Shown piece by piece: positions 25,990-38,722 of a stretch of 64,000 nucleotides of DNA. Every line of letters starts with the position of its first letter. Within the stretch, counting starts at the first letter, position 1. Position numbers and translations under genes: made by a program. Source of the DNA: Calliopum simillimum (taxonomy: Eukaryota; Arthropoda; Insecta; Diptera; Lauxaniidae); assembly GCA_951812925.1 (NCBI GenBank), contig OX638370.1, positions 106,158,897-106,222,896 of the forward strand. The letters are read 5' to 3'. The notes under the pieces were generated by a model. That model did not search any database, was not told the origin of the DNA, and worked only from the letters and a program-made list of their open reading frames with translations.

Positions 25990-27893
25990 TTGATACACTT
26001 TTTATAGTACGATCCTCCCAAAAAATATTTTCATATGATTTCGCCGGTTTTCTACCACCCGCAACAAGGCAGCAATGGGCGTCTATACGTACCACCGACA
26101 TCTGTTGGGAAGAGTTTAGATTTTAGTTGTTTTTCTGTGCAATCTCAACTTGAGAGTTGAATATTTGCGTTTTGCTGTTTGTTGGTTCGAACCAAAAATG
26201 GCGACCGACTCGAATTTGAAATATAATTATGGTAATTCTTTATTCGCTGTTTTTCTATTAAGTATGATTTAAATAAAGAATATTATACCTCATTTGTATA
26301 AAAATATTGTGAACGATTGGATGGGGAAAAGAAATAATGAAAAATCTTACGGTTTCTTAAGTAGGCGAGGGAAAATATGGGAAAAACTTTTTATGTAATA
26401 AATCAATGGCACCTTATCATATAATTGTATTAGGAAAAATTTTGATCGTTTGGTATGCGAAGTGACTGTGTAAATTAGATGTCTTTTTAATCATCATATT
26501 TCTGATGACATTAACTCATTACTGCTTAACAGTTAATTACATTTTTTCTGTTTTCTTTTCTTTTTGCACACGAATTCCGTAATAACTTATGCTTTAGCAA
26601 CTAACGTCCTTCGCTGTCCTGTATGTATTAAATGCGTTACACTTTGTTCATAACCGTTGCGTTCGCAGGAAATTACTTTTTTTTCAAGTTTATTGCAAAT
26701 TCTATTTTTATCCTTTTATATCTTGCATCGATACTTTTTTTTCGCTTAACATGTCTCCTTTTATTTCCTCTACCTTGATGGTTTAATAACTAGATTTAAA
26801 ATTTTTGTTGCATTTCAACTTTCTCAGATTTGTCATTAACAAAAGTTTTATAAAGCATCTAGATTATTTTCCCTTTAATCTTTTTGTTTCTGCTTTATAC
26901 ATTAGAAATCATAGGGTGATCTGCATTCTTTTAGGTCAGTTAAAAACTGTGGATCTTCTCTGTAGGAAGGGTATCCAATCAATTTAATTGATTTATTTTT
27001 ATTCTTAAATTCTTCTTTGTCTTGATTATCAATGCGATTTCTAACCGTTTTAAGGGTTTTTTTTTACAAATACCATTTTTAAGAGATTTCTAATCTTTTT
27101 CATCAAAACGCTCAAAACAATCGCATGCTAGTACACACTCAAAAGTTGCGGTAAAAATCAAGCAAAAACAATTGTGATTCAAATCAGTATAATGACGCTA
27201 TTAGCTACCGTTTCATACACGGTGTACGTATGTATATATGTATAATTGTGTTTGATAGAAAGAAAGAAAAAACGCAAATCACTAGCATATCTTTAGGCGC
27301 AATGCCATAAGCTGTCGAAGGAATTTATACATTGCTATAGAAATACGCATACTTGTGCGTGCATGTGTATTGGCATATTAAGAGCGCTTCAACGCTTCGT
27401 TAATTTTGATATAAAAAGCTGTCGTTGATGTGCACAAAATACGCATACGCTCGCACAAACACATCAGCATATAGATATGTACAGTACACACGCACGGCAA
27501 GCACATACACAATCACAGCAACGAAACAAAAACGAAAACAATTGCGCCGTAGACTTATATGACAACAGCAGCTGATATAGTGTATGTGTGTCGCAGCAAC
27601 AACTACAAAAACTCACACGAAAGGAATAACAACCATAAATAATATCCTTCCATTATCAGTGATAGCAAGGACGCTTTATTATTTCAACACCAACGCAGCA
27701 GAGCACAGAATTAATTTGCGCAGAAACGAAAAAATAAATAAATGGAAATAAAATAAAGAGAGAGAAAATACAAAATCGTTGCATACATTTTGGGGCGCCT
27801 GTCTTGTGATATTATTGATATTTTGATTTGGTATTTGCTTTTAGCGGGAAAACTAATAAGGTGATTTTTTGTGCTCGAAAGCAGAGCTCAAAT
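25990..27893. other. Intronic DNA; one 14-bp palindrome
   Basis: A perfect palindrome TTGGTTCGAACCAA lies at 26182-26195. Otherwise it is AT-rich with CA-type stretches near 27430-27530. No exon is seen. Confidence 0.5.
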
Positions 27894-28943
27894 TGTCTCT
27901 ACACCTTTTTAAGTTCAAAATGAGAAAGTGTAAAATCATAATGAGAAAGTATAAAATCATAATGAGAATGTGTAAAATTATAATGAGAATATTTAAATTG
28001 ATATTGAGAATTGTAAATTCATATTGAGAAAGTATAAATTGATAATGAGAAATGTTAATTCATATTGAGAACCTATGAATTAATAATGAGAAATGTAAAT
28101 TCATATTGAGAAAATATAAAATGATAATGGGAACCTGTAAATTGATAATGAGAATTAGATTTTCTTATTGAGAAAATAAAAATTGATAATGAGAAGATAT
28201 AAATTCATAATGAGAAAATGTAAAAACAAAATGAGAATATTTCTTTAGAGGGGATCATTCACTACCAATACATGTGGTAATTGGGCTGGAATGGTCATAG
28301 AGCGATGACAAGAAAGATACAATAATGCACGAGACTTAGTTATACATAGTTTCCAATAACGCCCCAAATCATTAGAACACAGGCGCAGCAGCGGTGGATC
28401 ATTCGACAGAAGAAGCAACAATTTTGCGTCTGGGTCCTTATTCACATATGCTCATTCCTACTGAGAGCATTTGTGCTTAAGTTAAGATTAATGTCAAATC
28501 GAATCTTCATATACCCACTGATAATGCCTTCGGTGTGTGCGAACTGTGGCTGCAATAATGGAGGGCTTTACAACACGCAACCACGTTTTTGAGGATTTGC
28601 ATTTAACAATATGAGTGCTCGAGAGTAGATATTTTGATGCACTTAATAAAAAAATTTTGCATCTGTTTCACCAAATAACAGCTTCTCATATTGAATTTTT
28701 ATATTCTAATTTTAATTTTACATATTCTCATTATAAATTTATATCTTCTCATTATTAATTTTTTATTTTTTCAATAAGACTTTCCACTCCTCATTATCAA
28801 TTTACAGACTCCCATTATCATTTTACTATTTCTCATTATTATTTTATATTTTCTCAATATCAATTTATATACATATTCTCATTATAAATTTACAAATTCT
28901 CATTACAATTTTACACTTTCTCATTTTGAAAGATGTAGCAACA
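27894..28943. repeat. Foldback with tandem-repeat arms (AATGAGAAAGTGTAAA units)
   Basis: The left arm (27918-28235) holds about 14 units of ~22 bp of AATGAGAAAGTGTAAAATCAT type. The right arm (28680-28928) holds the reverse complement units (ATTTTACACTTTCTCATT). Outer bases also pair: TGTCTCTACACC...TTCAAAATGAG against CTCATTTTGAA...TGTAGCAACA. The 28240-28670 core is less repetitive and its small ORFs have no recognised domain. The layout resembles Foldback elements. Confidence 0.75.
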
Positions 28944-29761
28944 TTTCACAGATTCAGATTTAGACTTGAGACAGACTTTTTCAAATTATTTATAAAGATG
29001 TGATGTCGAACCTCATCTTCTAATGATCTTCTAAGCAATGTTTTTTGAAACACTTTTTTTTAGTTTGACTAAATAACTGCATTTAATAAATAGTCACAAC
29101 GGGAAGAAAACTGATTATAAAATCAGATTTTTGTATGCCATTTAATGGTTAAATGGAAATGAGTTGAGCAACTTTTTCGTAAGCAATTTAGAAAAAAAAT
29201 CGTTTTTTATCACGTCACTAACCAGAAACAAAAACAAGAAAAACAAAAAAAAAAAAAAAACGACAAAAAAAGACAAAAGCAACAATAATAAAATAAACAA
29301 CAGAATTAAAACAAAACTCATGGCCGCAGGTGCACATTTCCGCTTAATACAGAAATTTTACAAAAAAAAAAAAAAAACTCAAAACAGACAACAACAACTG
29401 TGTTACAAAACTAAAAAACAACAACAATTTACAATAGTACCCGGAAGCAGCAGCGGCAACATTTTATAAATCTCTGCAAAGAAAGATACTTTCACTGTCA
29501 CTTTTGGCTAAAGCATCAGTTTGAGTTTAAAGCCAAACGAAGCTGTAAATTATGCGCCAGCTAGAGTGCACCTTTTTTCGTTGGAAGTTTAGTTCTGGCA
29601 ATAGTTTGAAATTTAGTTTTAACCGCTTATTTTGGCAAATAAAAAAACATGTTATTTGATCATAACTTGTTTTTCTTCACTGAATGGATGCCAAAACTTG
29701 CTTGAAAAATAAAGTTTATTTACTTAAAAAAATTTTGGCATTAAACGTTATATTTTTTGTG
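28944..29761. other. Intronic DNA, A-rich
   Basis: Poly-A and CAACAA runs at 29215-29460 create a Lys/Asn/Gln-rich ORF (29164-29469) that looks spurious. Confidence 0.5.
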
Positions 29762-30770
29762 GTAGCGTAGGTATATTACTACACGGCGTTGCTCGGTTAT
29801 TTGCAGAAAAAACAATAATTTGCTCTATATCACTTATTCCACAAATATTACACAGGCCCACAAAATAAAAAAAGTACCATGCCCGAAAGATCAGACCTCC
29901 TGAACTTTATGTTTTCGGGGTCGCTAAATCCGAATATGGTGCCAGAAAAGCGAAGTTGGTTCGGGTTTTTTCAAAAATCAACAATAATGCTGAAAAAAAT
30001 CTTAAATTTTCAGCGTAATTGCTGGTTTTTGAAAAAACGCGTACCAACTTCGCTATTTTGATACCATATTCGGATTCAGCGACCCCGAAAACATAAAGTT
30101 CAGGTGGTCTGAACTTTCGCGCATGGTACTTTTTTTTTTTGGTGGGCCTGTGCTATTAATAAAAATTTGCTTTTAAGCAAAAAGCACTATAAAAGTTCAA
30201 GTACATAAAAAAACTGGTAAAATATTGGTAAAAGTCCATAAGTATCGAAAAACATCTGAAATATCGGGAAAAGTCCAAAATGCCTGAAGCATTGAAAAAC
30301 ATCTTACATATTTGCATAAACGCAAAAATATCGTAAAACTCCAAAAGTATCGAAATATCGTTAAAGTTTCAAAACTGTCGCAAAATCATTGTAAAGCACT
30401 TCAGGTGTTCCAGGAAACTATCAATTAAAGATGTTTTTTCTCTAATATACCTAGATATTTTTAACCATGAAGCCTTCGGGTTATCTTCGAGATTTCCCAG
30501 AAAACTATCAGTTAAAACTTGTTGTTGATAGTTCGCCATAGATGTTTTTCCTATTATATCTAGATATTCTTTGTTTTGACTACAAAGACTCCGGACGATC
30601 TTCGTGAATTTTCGGGTTTCCCAAAAAAATTTTAGTTCAAACTAGTTGACTGTTTGTCATAGAAGCTATCTCCATACTAAATTTCATCTAAATCAATTCA
30701 GCGGCATAGACGTGAAAAGTTAACAGACTGACAGACAGAGTTACTTTTGCCTTTATAATACTAGCAAGGA
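29762..30770 (+). repeat. Interspersed repeat with TTTATAATACTAGCAAGGAT tail
   Basis: The block opens near TATTACTACACGGCGTTGCTC. It ends with a characteristic insect tail: TTTCATCTAAATCAATTCAGCGG...AACAGACTGACAGACAGAGTTACTTT...TATAATACTAGCAAGGAT. From general knowledge, such tails recur in arthropod interspersed repeats. An internal near-tandem duplication of about 120 bp is visible (two TATCTAGATAT...TTCG...TTTCCCA blocks at about 30430-30620). A MITE (29851-30152) is inserted in it. The exact family is unknown. Confidence 0.6.
29851..30152. mobile_element. Foldback MITE, 302 bp
   Basis: The ends are CACAGGCCCAC and GTGGGCCTGTG, perfect inverted repeats. The arms stay complementary almost to the centre: ATGCCCGAAAGATCAGACC/GGTCTGAACTTTCGCGCAT and AACTTTATGTTTTCGGGGTCG with its complement. 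Flanks are ATATTA and CTATTA, so a target duplication of TATTA or TTA is possible. The 60-codon ORF is part of the stem. Confidence 0.85.
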
Positions 30771-32844
30771 TATTCAGTTCCAAAATTAATTCTTTTACAT
30801 TTTCAATTGCGCAATTGGAACACGCTTTTTTACTCAAAAGCAAGACATTTTGTTTAAAAAATGTATAAGGCAAAAAAGACTAAGAATAGTTTAAGGAATA
30901 TCTGTGTTTTTCTCAGAATTTTTGGAACCCCTTCAACTTTTTTCTGAGCAATTTTTGAAAAATTATAAAATGTCTCAAAAAATTCTAAAAACATTCTCAC
31001 GCTTATTTTGGACAATTCTAGGTATTTTGTGCTGAATATATTTTTGTACCAAATTTCACTAAATCATCAGAAACTTTTTAGTTCCATCAAAAATTTGAAG
31101 TAACTTTTTTAGTGTTTTATTGTATTATTTAGTCACCCGGGTGACTAGTCAGCCGATACCTGCATGTTGAAAAAATCTTCAGCCGTATTAGGCTAAAATT
31201 TCTGTATTTCTTACCAAGTTACACCCAAATGCTTTTATGCCCGCACTACTTCGATGAAATCAACAAAATATGTTTGCTTGCTGTATCAGTTAAGAACCTG
31301 TGAAAGTTTCGTTTACTTTCATATTTCTTTTTTACATTCTGAAAATTTTCACCAACAAAGATATCCTTAGCGTAGAAAAACGAAAGCTACCAAGAAAACA
31401 GTCTGTCAGTTTCTCGCACTTCCGGCCGGAAGGCGTGCGTGCATTGACAACTTTTTCACACCGGAAGTTGAGCCAATGAAATAAATGTTATTTGCTTAGT
31501 TTGTCCAACAACTGGCAGTGGTCTTTTGTTTGTGTGGGAGGTGGGGTAAGATTTTAGTTTAAAGTTTTATGCGAAATATACGCCAAGAATGTTTTCTGTA
31601 AATGCGTGTGAATTTGAGAAAGGGGAAAGACAACTGTGATAAATAGCAATAAATTAATTTTCTATTTAGCAAAGATTTTTATTAAAATACATTAGTGTTT
31701 GTTTGCAAAGAGTTTTTGTGTACTTTTTGTATACTGACATTTGCTATTTAATAATTTTCTGTAAAACTTTAGAAAATTTTTAAATTTTAGGGGAAAAACT
31801 TAAATTCATTGAACTCTTTTAAATAAGTGTATACGTCGGTGCGTCGTATATATGACGTAATTGTTCATGTATCTGTATCGTTTGTTTGTTTGTACTTTTT
31901 TTTATTATGATTGCATTTCCAATTACATTCATTTGACCTCAGCAAGTGTTGGTCCAATTGTTTTTTTTGTTTTTATTTTTTTGTTGTACCTTATTCTGTG
32001 TAGTAGTAAACGACTAAGCAGATAAATTAAAGGCGGCATTGAAGCATAAAATTTGCCTAGCTTACAGCAATTTTATTACACTTATTTTTGTTGTTGCCGC
32101 TGTTGTTGTTGTTGTTGTCGCCATATTAGTGTCACTGAATGTGTGTATGTGTGCTTGCATTAATGTGTGCTGTATTGTTTTTCATATTTGTATGCGTGTG
32201 TTAGCATAACTAAGCCCTTGTGTAGTTGCCTACTTTTGTGCTTTCAAAAAGATCATCAACTTTTTTTTTCTTGTACTTTATTTTGACGTTCATTACAGCA
32301 TTGTTATTGCTGGTTGTTGTATACGTAGCTGTTGTTATTGTAGATATTGAAGTACACATTGCGTTATGTCCGAAAATATGTCATGCAATAAAATATAATG
32401 AAGTATGTGAATTTTTGCATAGTTCCAGAAAAAAATATACAACATGACGTATGCTTAACCTTAAACTGTCCTTACTGCCTTTGAGTGGGTACAACGACTT
32501 CGAGCCACACAACAACTGTACATTTATTCTATAATTGGTTGATTTATATAGATAATACTGTGTAAATTGTATGTATATTTTGGGTGAATCATCGAAAAAT
32601 GTAACAAAACATGCTTTTCTTTGTGCGCACCTATTTTTATATATTTTTATTAATTGAAGAAAAAGTCTATGATAGCCTTAATTTCTGTAAACTTTTTGAA
32701 ATATAAACATAAGCTTTAAGGGTTGCCACTTGGATTTTTTTTTTTTTTGCTTAAGCCATTTTTTTTTAAAAAAAAGTTGAGTCCTTTAACGCTTGAATAT
32801 ACTTTATAAAAATCCAACACAAAGAGTTTTTTAAGTATGTCTAT
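30771..32844. other. Intronic DNA; degenerate foldback piece and an 18-bp palindrome
   Basis: 30838-31060 looks like a worn copy of the module found in other foldbacks (AAAATGTATAAGGCAAAAAAGACTAAGAATAG and a mirrored GGACAATTCTAGG). A perfect 18-bp palindrome TAGTCACCCGGGTGACTA lies at 31130-31147. A (TTG)n run is near 32090-32115. No gene. Confidence 0.5.
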
Positions 32845-33079
32845 TAGGCCGGGTCAATTCGTTCGGGAGGTAAAAAATTGACAAAGAGTATGGGAGAAGG
32901 GGGAGGTTTCGACACCCTAACAAAAAAGTCCTTATATCTTCCAAATGCAATTGTGCATGTTATTTTGAATACACATAGACTATGCATGAATATGTGTGCT
33001 TCTTTTATAAATTACAAAAAAATCGATATGTTCGCTATTTTCGGAAATGTGGCCAATAAACCAAAGTTAAAATAAATGA

Positions 33080-33112
33080 CGAAACCTCCCACTTTTGGGG
33101 AGGCTTCGTCAG
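33080..33112. other. Perfect short hairpin
   Basis: GACGAAACCTCCC and GGGAGGCTTCGTC form a stem with one mismatch around ACTTTTG. It sits just past the stop of the coding-like stretch on the minus strand. Its role is unknown. Confidence 0.5.
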
Positions 33113-33422
33113 TCATATAAATTCTTGATTCCCTTGATTTTTTGAAACCTTCAACCTTTTGAATGTAGATTGTAAAAGACGAATTGCTTCCGGTGATACA
33201 ATGAGAGAACGAAAATCAGGGATGTCGTCTTCAATCGGGGCTATATCCAGCAAATCATTCGGACCAGGAAGGTCAGAGCCTTGAACGAGTTCGAGACATG
33301 ATTCAGGCTGATTCTATATCCATTTGCACATCGGCATAAGTACAGAACTCCATATCTTGTGAAAAATCATATTCATGGAAAATAATTGAATCATATGTAT
33401 AAATTTCAGTTGTCGAATCCTC
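33113..33422 (-). pseudogene. Decayed coding stretch inside the hAT-like element
   Basis: On the minus strand, 33113-33304 reads open for 63 codons to a stop at 33113-33115. It contains LPGPNDLLDIAPIEDDIPDF and PEAIRLLQSTFKRLKV. A frameshift near 33305 leads upstream into a second open stretch (to 33422) containing FHEYDFSQDMEFCTYADVQM. The composition (Asp/Glu, aromatic, few runs) is unlike the AT-rich noise around it, so I read it as a real but broken protein fragment. No start codon and no known domain are visible. It may be the C-terminal part of the element's former protein or captured host sequence. Confidence 0.4.
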
Positions 33423-33813
33423 CTATTTACACTTGACGAATCCTCCCTTATCTACTTGTTTCCAAATTTCAAAAGTTTCGCAGTTATATTTTATTTATTT
33501 TGCAAACCTTAAATGTAGTATTAACAGCAATAATATATTTAAGTATCTTCTCAAAAAAAACGGAAATTTTATATTATATTAACCGAGTTTCACACAAAAA
33601 GCAACAAACAAATATTGCATCAACTTGCTACAAAAACACAAAATCACGACTAACTACTCACCCTAGCCGAATTACGCAGAGAAATTTTTATGATAGCTGC
33701 GAACCATTAGGAGTAAGACTTTTTGGTTTACACGCGGGAGTAAGTGCGGATAGAAATCGCAAAATTTGGCACTGATGAAGCCTCCCACGTGTCGAAACCT
33801 CCCCCTTCTACCC

Positions 33814-34145
33814 TATAGCAACAAAATAATCTACGAAAAATCCCAAGAAACTTTGCCCAAGAAATCATGGGTCTAAAATCAATATCCAGCCGCCGTAAAT
33901 TGCGTTGAAGTTTTGTATATAGTACTTTAAAATACAATAAGAAAAATAAAAAATTCAAATTTTTTTTTACTTGTTTCATATAAAATTATTCAAAGTATTT
34001 GAATTTTTTGTTTTTTTTTATTGAATTTTAAAGTACTACATACAAAACTTCAACGCAATTTACGGCGGCTCGATATTGATTTTAGACCCATGGTTTCTTG
34101 GGCAAAGTTTCTTGGAACTTTTCGTAGATTGTTTTGTTGCTATAC
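33814..34145. repeat. Nested foldback within the hAT-like element
   Basis: The arms 33814-33925 and 34025-34145 are complementary. Examples are ATGGGTCTAAAATCAATAT and its mirror, and GCCGTAAATTGCGTTGAAG with its mirror at 34045-34070. A 100-bp AT-rich loop separates them. Confidence 0.85.
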
Positions 34146-34176
34146 TCTTTGCCGCAAAAAAATTTGACCCGGCCTG

Positions 34177-36608
34177 ATGTCTATATATAATTTTTGTGAC
34201 ATTGAAACATTTTGTTTCAGAAACGTTTGGATAAACTTTTAAGTAAAATTTAAAAAACAGGAAGTATGTCACACCCTCGTGTTCTTTATGAAGTTTTTGA
34301 ACCTAAAAAAAGCATTTGCACTCACTATCGAAGAAGCAAAATCGAATAAGCTGAAAAAAAAAAACTAAGTGTTCTTTAACTCTTCATTTTCAGTTTCCTT
34401 TTTACTCAATATTTAAAAAAATTACAGTTATAAAATTATCAAATTTTGTCCTTAACTTGCTATGGCATTGATTGCATGTTATTTAAGTGAACGGCAGACA
34501 GTGGACTAGAATGCGATTCTAGCCGGCCATAGGTCTTTCTTGGTTATTTTTAATAAAAAATATCAAAGTATAAGTTTTTAGCCCTTTTGCGACCGCTGGA
34601 AAATTTGTATTTTTTTTTTTTGCAGATTTGTGCTAAGCGATATAACATTTCTATTTAAATGTGTTTTCAAAACTTAATTTTTTCAATTCCAAGTGTGAAA
34701 AAAATGATGGGTCATATATGTCCCAATGGTCGTGAAAGGTACAAAAATAGTTAAAAATTTGTTTGGGTGGCGTGGGGGTTTGCACAGTTTTTCGGCACCA
34801 TTTTGAATTTTTCAGTTTTCAAACATCATACTTTCATATGAACTTCTGTATAAAATTTATACAAAAATAGTATAAAAGATTTTTTTATGGTGGAACTATT
34901 AAATTTAAGCCAAAATAGTGTAAATTGTGTTAATACTTTATTTGTATAAATTTTATACGTATAGGTCGAAACGGTTTGTATACCAAGTTGTAGCAAAGAT
35001 TCTACACCAAGATTCGTGTGGATTTTTATCATTTTAATTTGGTTTGAATTTTACAGCCAAACTATTTGCAGTGTATATAAACACTGTTTTCGAAAATAAC
35101 GCAATATGCAAAACGAGCAAATTTACACTAAGAAGCAATTTCAGACAGTCATGAGAGTGAGTTTTTTACACTTTATGTTATAATTTTATGGTAAAATTTT
35201 TAGAATAATTTTGTATTTTAAGCTATTTGTATAGAAGCTTTTCTTGTACATCTGTATTGAATAGTTAAAAATCAAATTTTAAATTCAAACATGATTCTGA
35301 GGATCTGGATTTTGAGTGTTGGATTTTTTTGGAGAATCATCATTCTACATGATTCGCTTGACCTTACGTATAGGTATATTCATATAAAATCAGAATTTTG
35401 GAAAAAAATTTATGACCGCTCATTTGAATAACGCTTTAATTTTATGCATCTAACTAAAACATTTTTTTAAGCCTTATGGAATATATTTTTCATACATTTA
35501 CAAAATTAATAACTTTTCGGAAAATATTCACATGTCAATGACTTTTACGTTTGTGTAAACAAAAGAAAAACTTCATAAATAACAATGTCTAGTACATAAA
35601 TATATATGTTTTTATTTCTAAATAAAACAAAAGAACCCAATAATCCAAATAAAACCAATACAATTTTACCTTGTAAGCATACAAACATACATACATACCC
35701 ACACATATACGTTCAAATGAATAAACATTCAATTAAGCTAATGAGCTACCAATCAACCAGCTGACAAAAACAAATGCATTAATTTTATGGCGGTTTCATT
35801 TATGTGGAATATAAAAGCGAAATACATCGAAGTATGAAATACACGTTAATGAGAAAACGTTGTTCACACAGAAGTATCGTCTAGACATTTGTATGCTGCT
35901 TTCATGCTACTAAGTAAGACGATTAAGCTGCCTCTGGGAGCCAATTTATTTCAACTCAACTCAACTTGGTGTAGCAGCATGCAAGAAATGACTTTTAATT
36001 AGCATTTGTAATGAAAAATTTAAACTCTCTGCAAAATTGCAACCCTAAGTAAAGATAAATTTTTATACGTTTATAATCGTATTGAATTTTTGTAGCAATT
36101 TGTTTTAAAATTTTAGCAAAATGTTGAAGAATTTCGAAATTTTTAGCAAAAATTAATTTTCATATTAATTTACTTTACTTCAAAAATCGATTAAAAAAAA
36201 AAATGTGACGTGCTGGGGAAAAGCTACAAGACACGGGTATTTATTTTTAACGTCTACTTTGAGAATTTTTTGGATTTTTTATGTGTTTTTTTTTTTTTTT
36301 TTTGTGTCGAACGGTGTTTTAGACGGTCAAGCTTAACTACATGTTCTAGGTCACTGTACGACACTGTACGACGCTAACAAAACACGTAAAATTATTTCAT
36401 TCGATAGGCAAGATCTTAGAATTTTAACTGGTGTCTTTACAAGTCACTATTTTATAGGCAGACACGCTTCTAGATTGGGCCCACTGACGTAAGAGATCTT
36501 TGTAGAAGTTTTAAATAACCTGACGTCTGGAAGATATCGCTCAAAAGCGTCTCAAATACATTTTGGAGTTCACAAAATTTGTAAATAGTTCATTTAGGTT
36601 GACAACAT
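34177..36608. other. Intronic DNA; small inverted repeat at 34850-34962
   Basis: GTATAAAATTTATACAAAAATA (in two parts) at about 34849 pairs with TATTTGTATAAATTTTATAC at about 34940. 36180-36600 has somewhat mixed composition, possibly an old transposon, with no diagnostic motif. Confidence 0.45.
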
Positions 36609-37302
36609 ATACAGGATAGTTGGAGTTCGTTAAAACACCGGAAAATGTAAGATTCCTGGGGCTGTTCTGAAAAACTTTTCTTAGTTAAGTTTTTTGAATT
36701 TTAAAACTGACGGAGTTATAGCCATCGGAAGATCGTGACATAGCTTTACGAAAACCGGTATTAGTTCGGAACCCCTTTATGAATTTAAATAATATTGATG
36801 TCATATGAGTAGTACATTAATTGGCTAGAAAATTAGTTCATAAAAGTTTAAAATTCGTGTCATGATTTTCCAGATATGGTGAATTTTTGGAGCTATTGTA
36901 ACGTTTTGGTAAATTTCATCAAAATTTCTTTGGTTTATTTTAATGTTTTCCTAAAAAAAAATACGCTAATTGCACTTTCAGAATTTGTTACTTAAACTAT
37001 GTGTTACTAGTACAGTTTTTGGAAAAATACCTAGTGCTTAGAAAAAAAAACACGTCAAAATTTTTGAAAATTTATTATATCTATACATAGAATACCTTTC
37101 ATATGACACCAATATTATTAAAATACATCAAGGGGTTCCGACTTTCCAGTTCAATTTTCATTAAGCTATATCCCCATCTTCCAATGGCTACAACTCTGTT
37201 AGTTTTGCGAATTTCGAAAAACAAAACTAAGAAAAGTTGTTCAGAATAGTCCTAGGAATGTAACTTTTTTAGGTGTTCTACTGATGACCAACCACCCTGT
37301 AT
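36609..37302. mobile_element. Foldback MITE, ~0.7 kb
   Basis: ATACAGGATAGTTGG (36609) mirrors CCAACCACCCTGTAT (37288-37302). Inward pairs include AACACC/GGTGTT, AACTTTTCTTAGTT and its mirror, ATAGCCATCGGAAGAT/ATCTTCCAATGGCTA and GGAACCCCTT/AAGGGGTTCC. Flanking TA bases could be a TA duplication but this is ambiguous. No ORF is present. Confidence 0.85.
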
Positions 37303-38595
37303 ATCGGGTATACAATGAGCTTAATCGAGGCATAAGTTATGATGACAACGGTCATCTCCTGCACTAGCATAACCTAACCGAACCTAATTTTTGTTACCTT
37401 AAATAAAAATATATTAAAAAAAATGTTTTAAGCAAAATCTATAAAATGCAATCTATATATGCAAATTATTCAGATATGGTACATTTTTCAAAAAGGTTCC
37501 AGAAACTAAGACCATTTTATTCTATATATTAATTATTAAAAAAAAACGTGAGTACAAAAAAGGCACGTTTTGTTACAAGTTTCGGAGAATGACCCAACTG
37601 CACACTTGTGTTCAAAAAAGGTTTTCTACTCAAGCGCGAAGGTTAAAGCTTAATGTTATTTAAAACAATTAAATGTCACTCACACGACATGTTGAAACAA
37701 ATTTTAGAACAAGCAAATAAAAGAACACAATACGACCGCAAAACAGTAAACGACAAAACATTTCATTAAATCATTTAAAAAAAAAAAAAAACAAAACAAA
37801 AAGTATGTCAACCAATCTAATCAGTTAACACGCCCCAAAACAATTACATGTGGTTTCCCTCTGGTGAACGGGCGTCTATTTACAACTCAAAACAAAACAA
37901 AGGAAAATAAACAAAAAAGTTCAACTTGTAACACATTTTTCATGTTTTAATCTTTAAATAAACGCCAACGCGCATTTTACTGTATATTTGGGATTTTTGT
38001 TCACCCAACTAACCCATGAGGAAATTGCATAAAGATGACTAGAAATACTTTGAATAAGTATATGCAAATCAATGAAAGTTTTACATAACAAGGAGACTAA
38101 GGACGACATATTGTTTTTAAAATTTAGTTTCTTCAGTCTAGTCTTTTTGTATTTAAACTATAGATCTCTAATGTATAAAAAAGTTTCTAAAATGTGAATG
38201 TGCTTACGTACATTTGTGTTAATACTTTCTTTGTCTACACAAATACACACGTAGCACTTCAACATCGTCAAAGACATGAGACAACACTCCCAATTATGGC
38301 GCACGTTGCAAACATTAAACACGTAACGTTCCATAGAGAAATCATAAATAATAAAAAAGTATATAAAATAATAATGAAAAATACGTTAGAGAGTGATAAG
38401 TAAAATGAAATGAGAAATGAGAAATGAAATACGAAATAAGAAAAAGAGAGAAAAAATATATAATATTGAAAATGGAAAAAATAAATTCAAATAAAACATA
38501 AACTTAGGAAAATTGGTACTCGACACTGTTGTCATCATCACCACGACAAATATCCAGTGTTATCGTAGCAAAAGAAAAGAATAACATATTGAGGG
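37303..38595. other. Intronic DNA, nothing recognised
   Basis: AT-rich with A-runs near 37780. The 69-codon ORF at 38194 has no domain. Confidence 0.5.
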
Positions 38596-38722
38596 GATTC
38601 CTGAAAACGTGTAAAAGCCTCGAAAACCTCGTAAACTCGTAAGAGTTGTCAAAATCAATACGAAATTTGACAGTTTTACGAGTTTACGAGGATTTCGAGG
38701 CTTTAAAACGTTTTCAGGAATC
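38596..38722. mobile_element. Mini foldback, 127 bp
   Basis: GATTCCTGAAAACGTGTAAA and GCCTCGAAAACCTCGTAAACT on the left are mirrored by AGTTTACGAGGATTTCGAGGC and TTTAAAACGTTTTCAGGAATC (each split here for length) on the right. A loop of about 15 bp lies around ATCAATACGAA. Target duplication not determined. Confidence 0.85.

Larger units (their letters stand above)
32845..34176. mobile_element. hAT-like element with 8-bp target duplication
   Basis: ATGTCTAT at 32837-32844 is repeated exactly at 34177-34184. Immediately inside are TAGGCCGGGTCAA (left) and TTTGACCCGGCCTG (right), inverted repeats matching at 12 of 13 positions. A duplication of 8 bp with short termini of this type points to the hAT superfamily. 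Length is 1332 bp. Inside are a mirrored GGGGGAGGTTTCGACAC / GTGTCGAAACCTCCCCC pair (32897, 33789), a nested foldback (33814-34145) and a decayed coding stretch. No complete transposase is present. Confidence 0.88.

Noticed and set aside
28245..28445. 66-codon minus ORF in the loop of the AATGAGAAAG foldback as a transposase piece
   Set aside because: No catalytic or DNA-binding motif. Leu/Ser/Pro bias without family resemblance.
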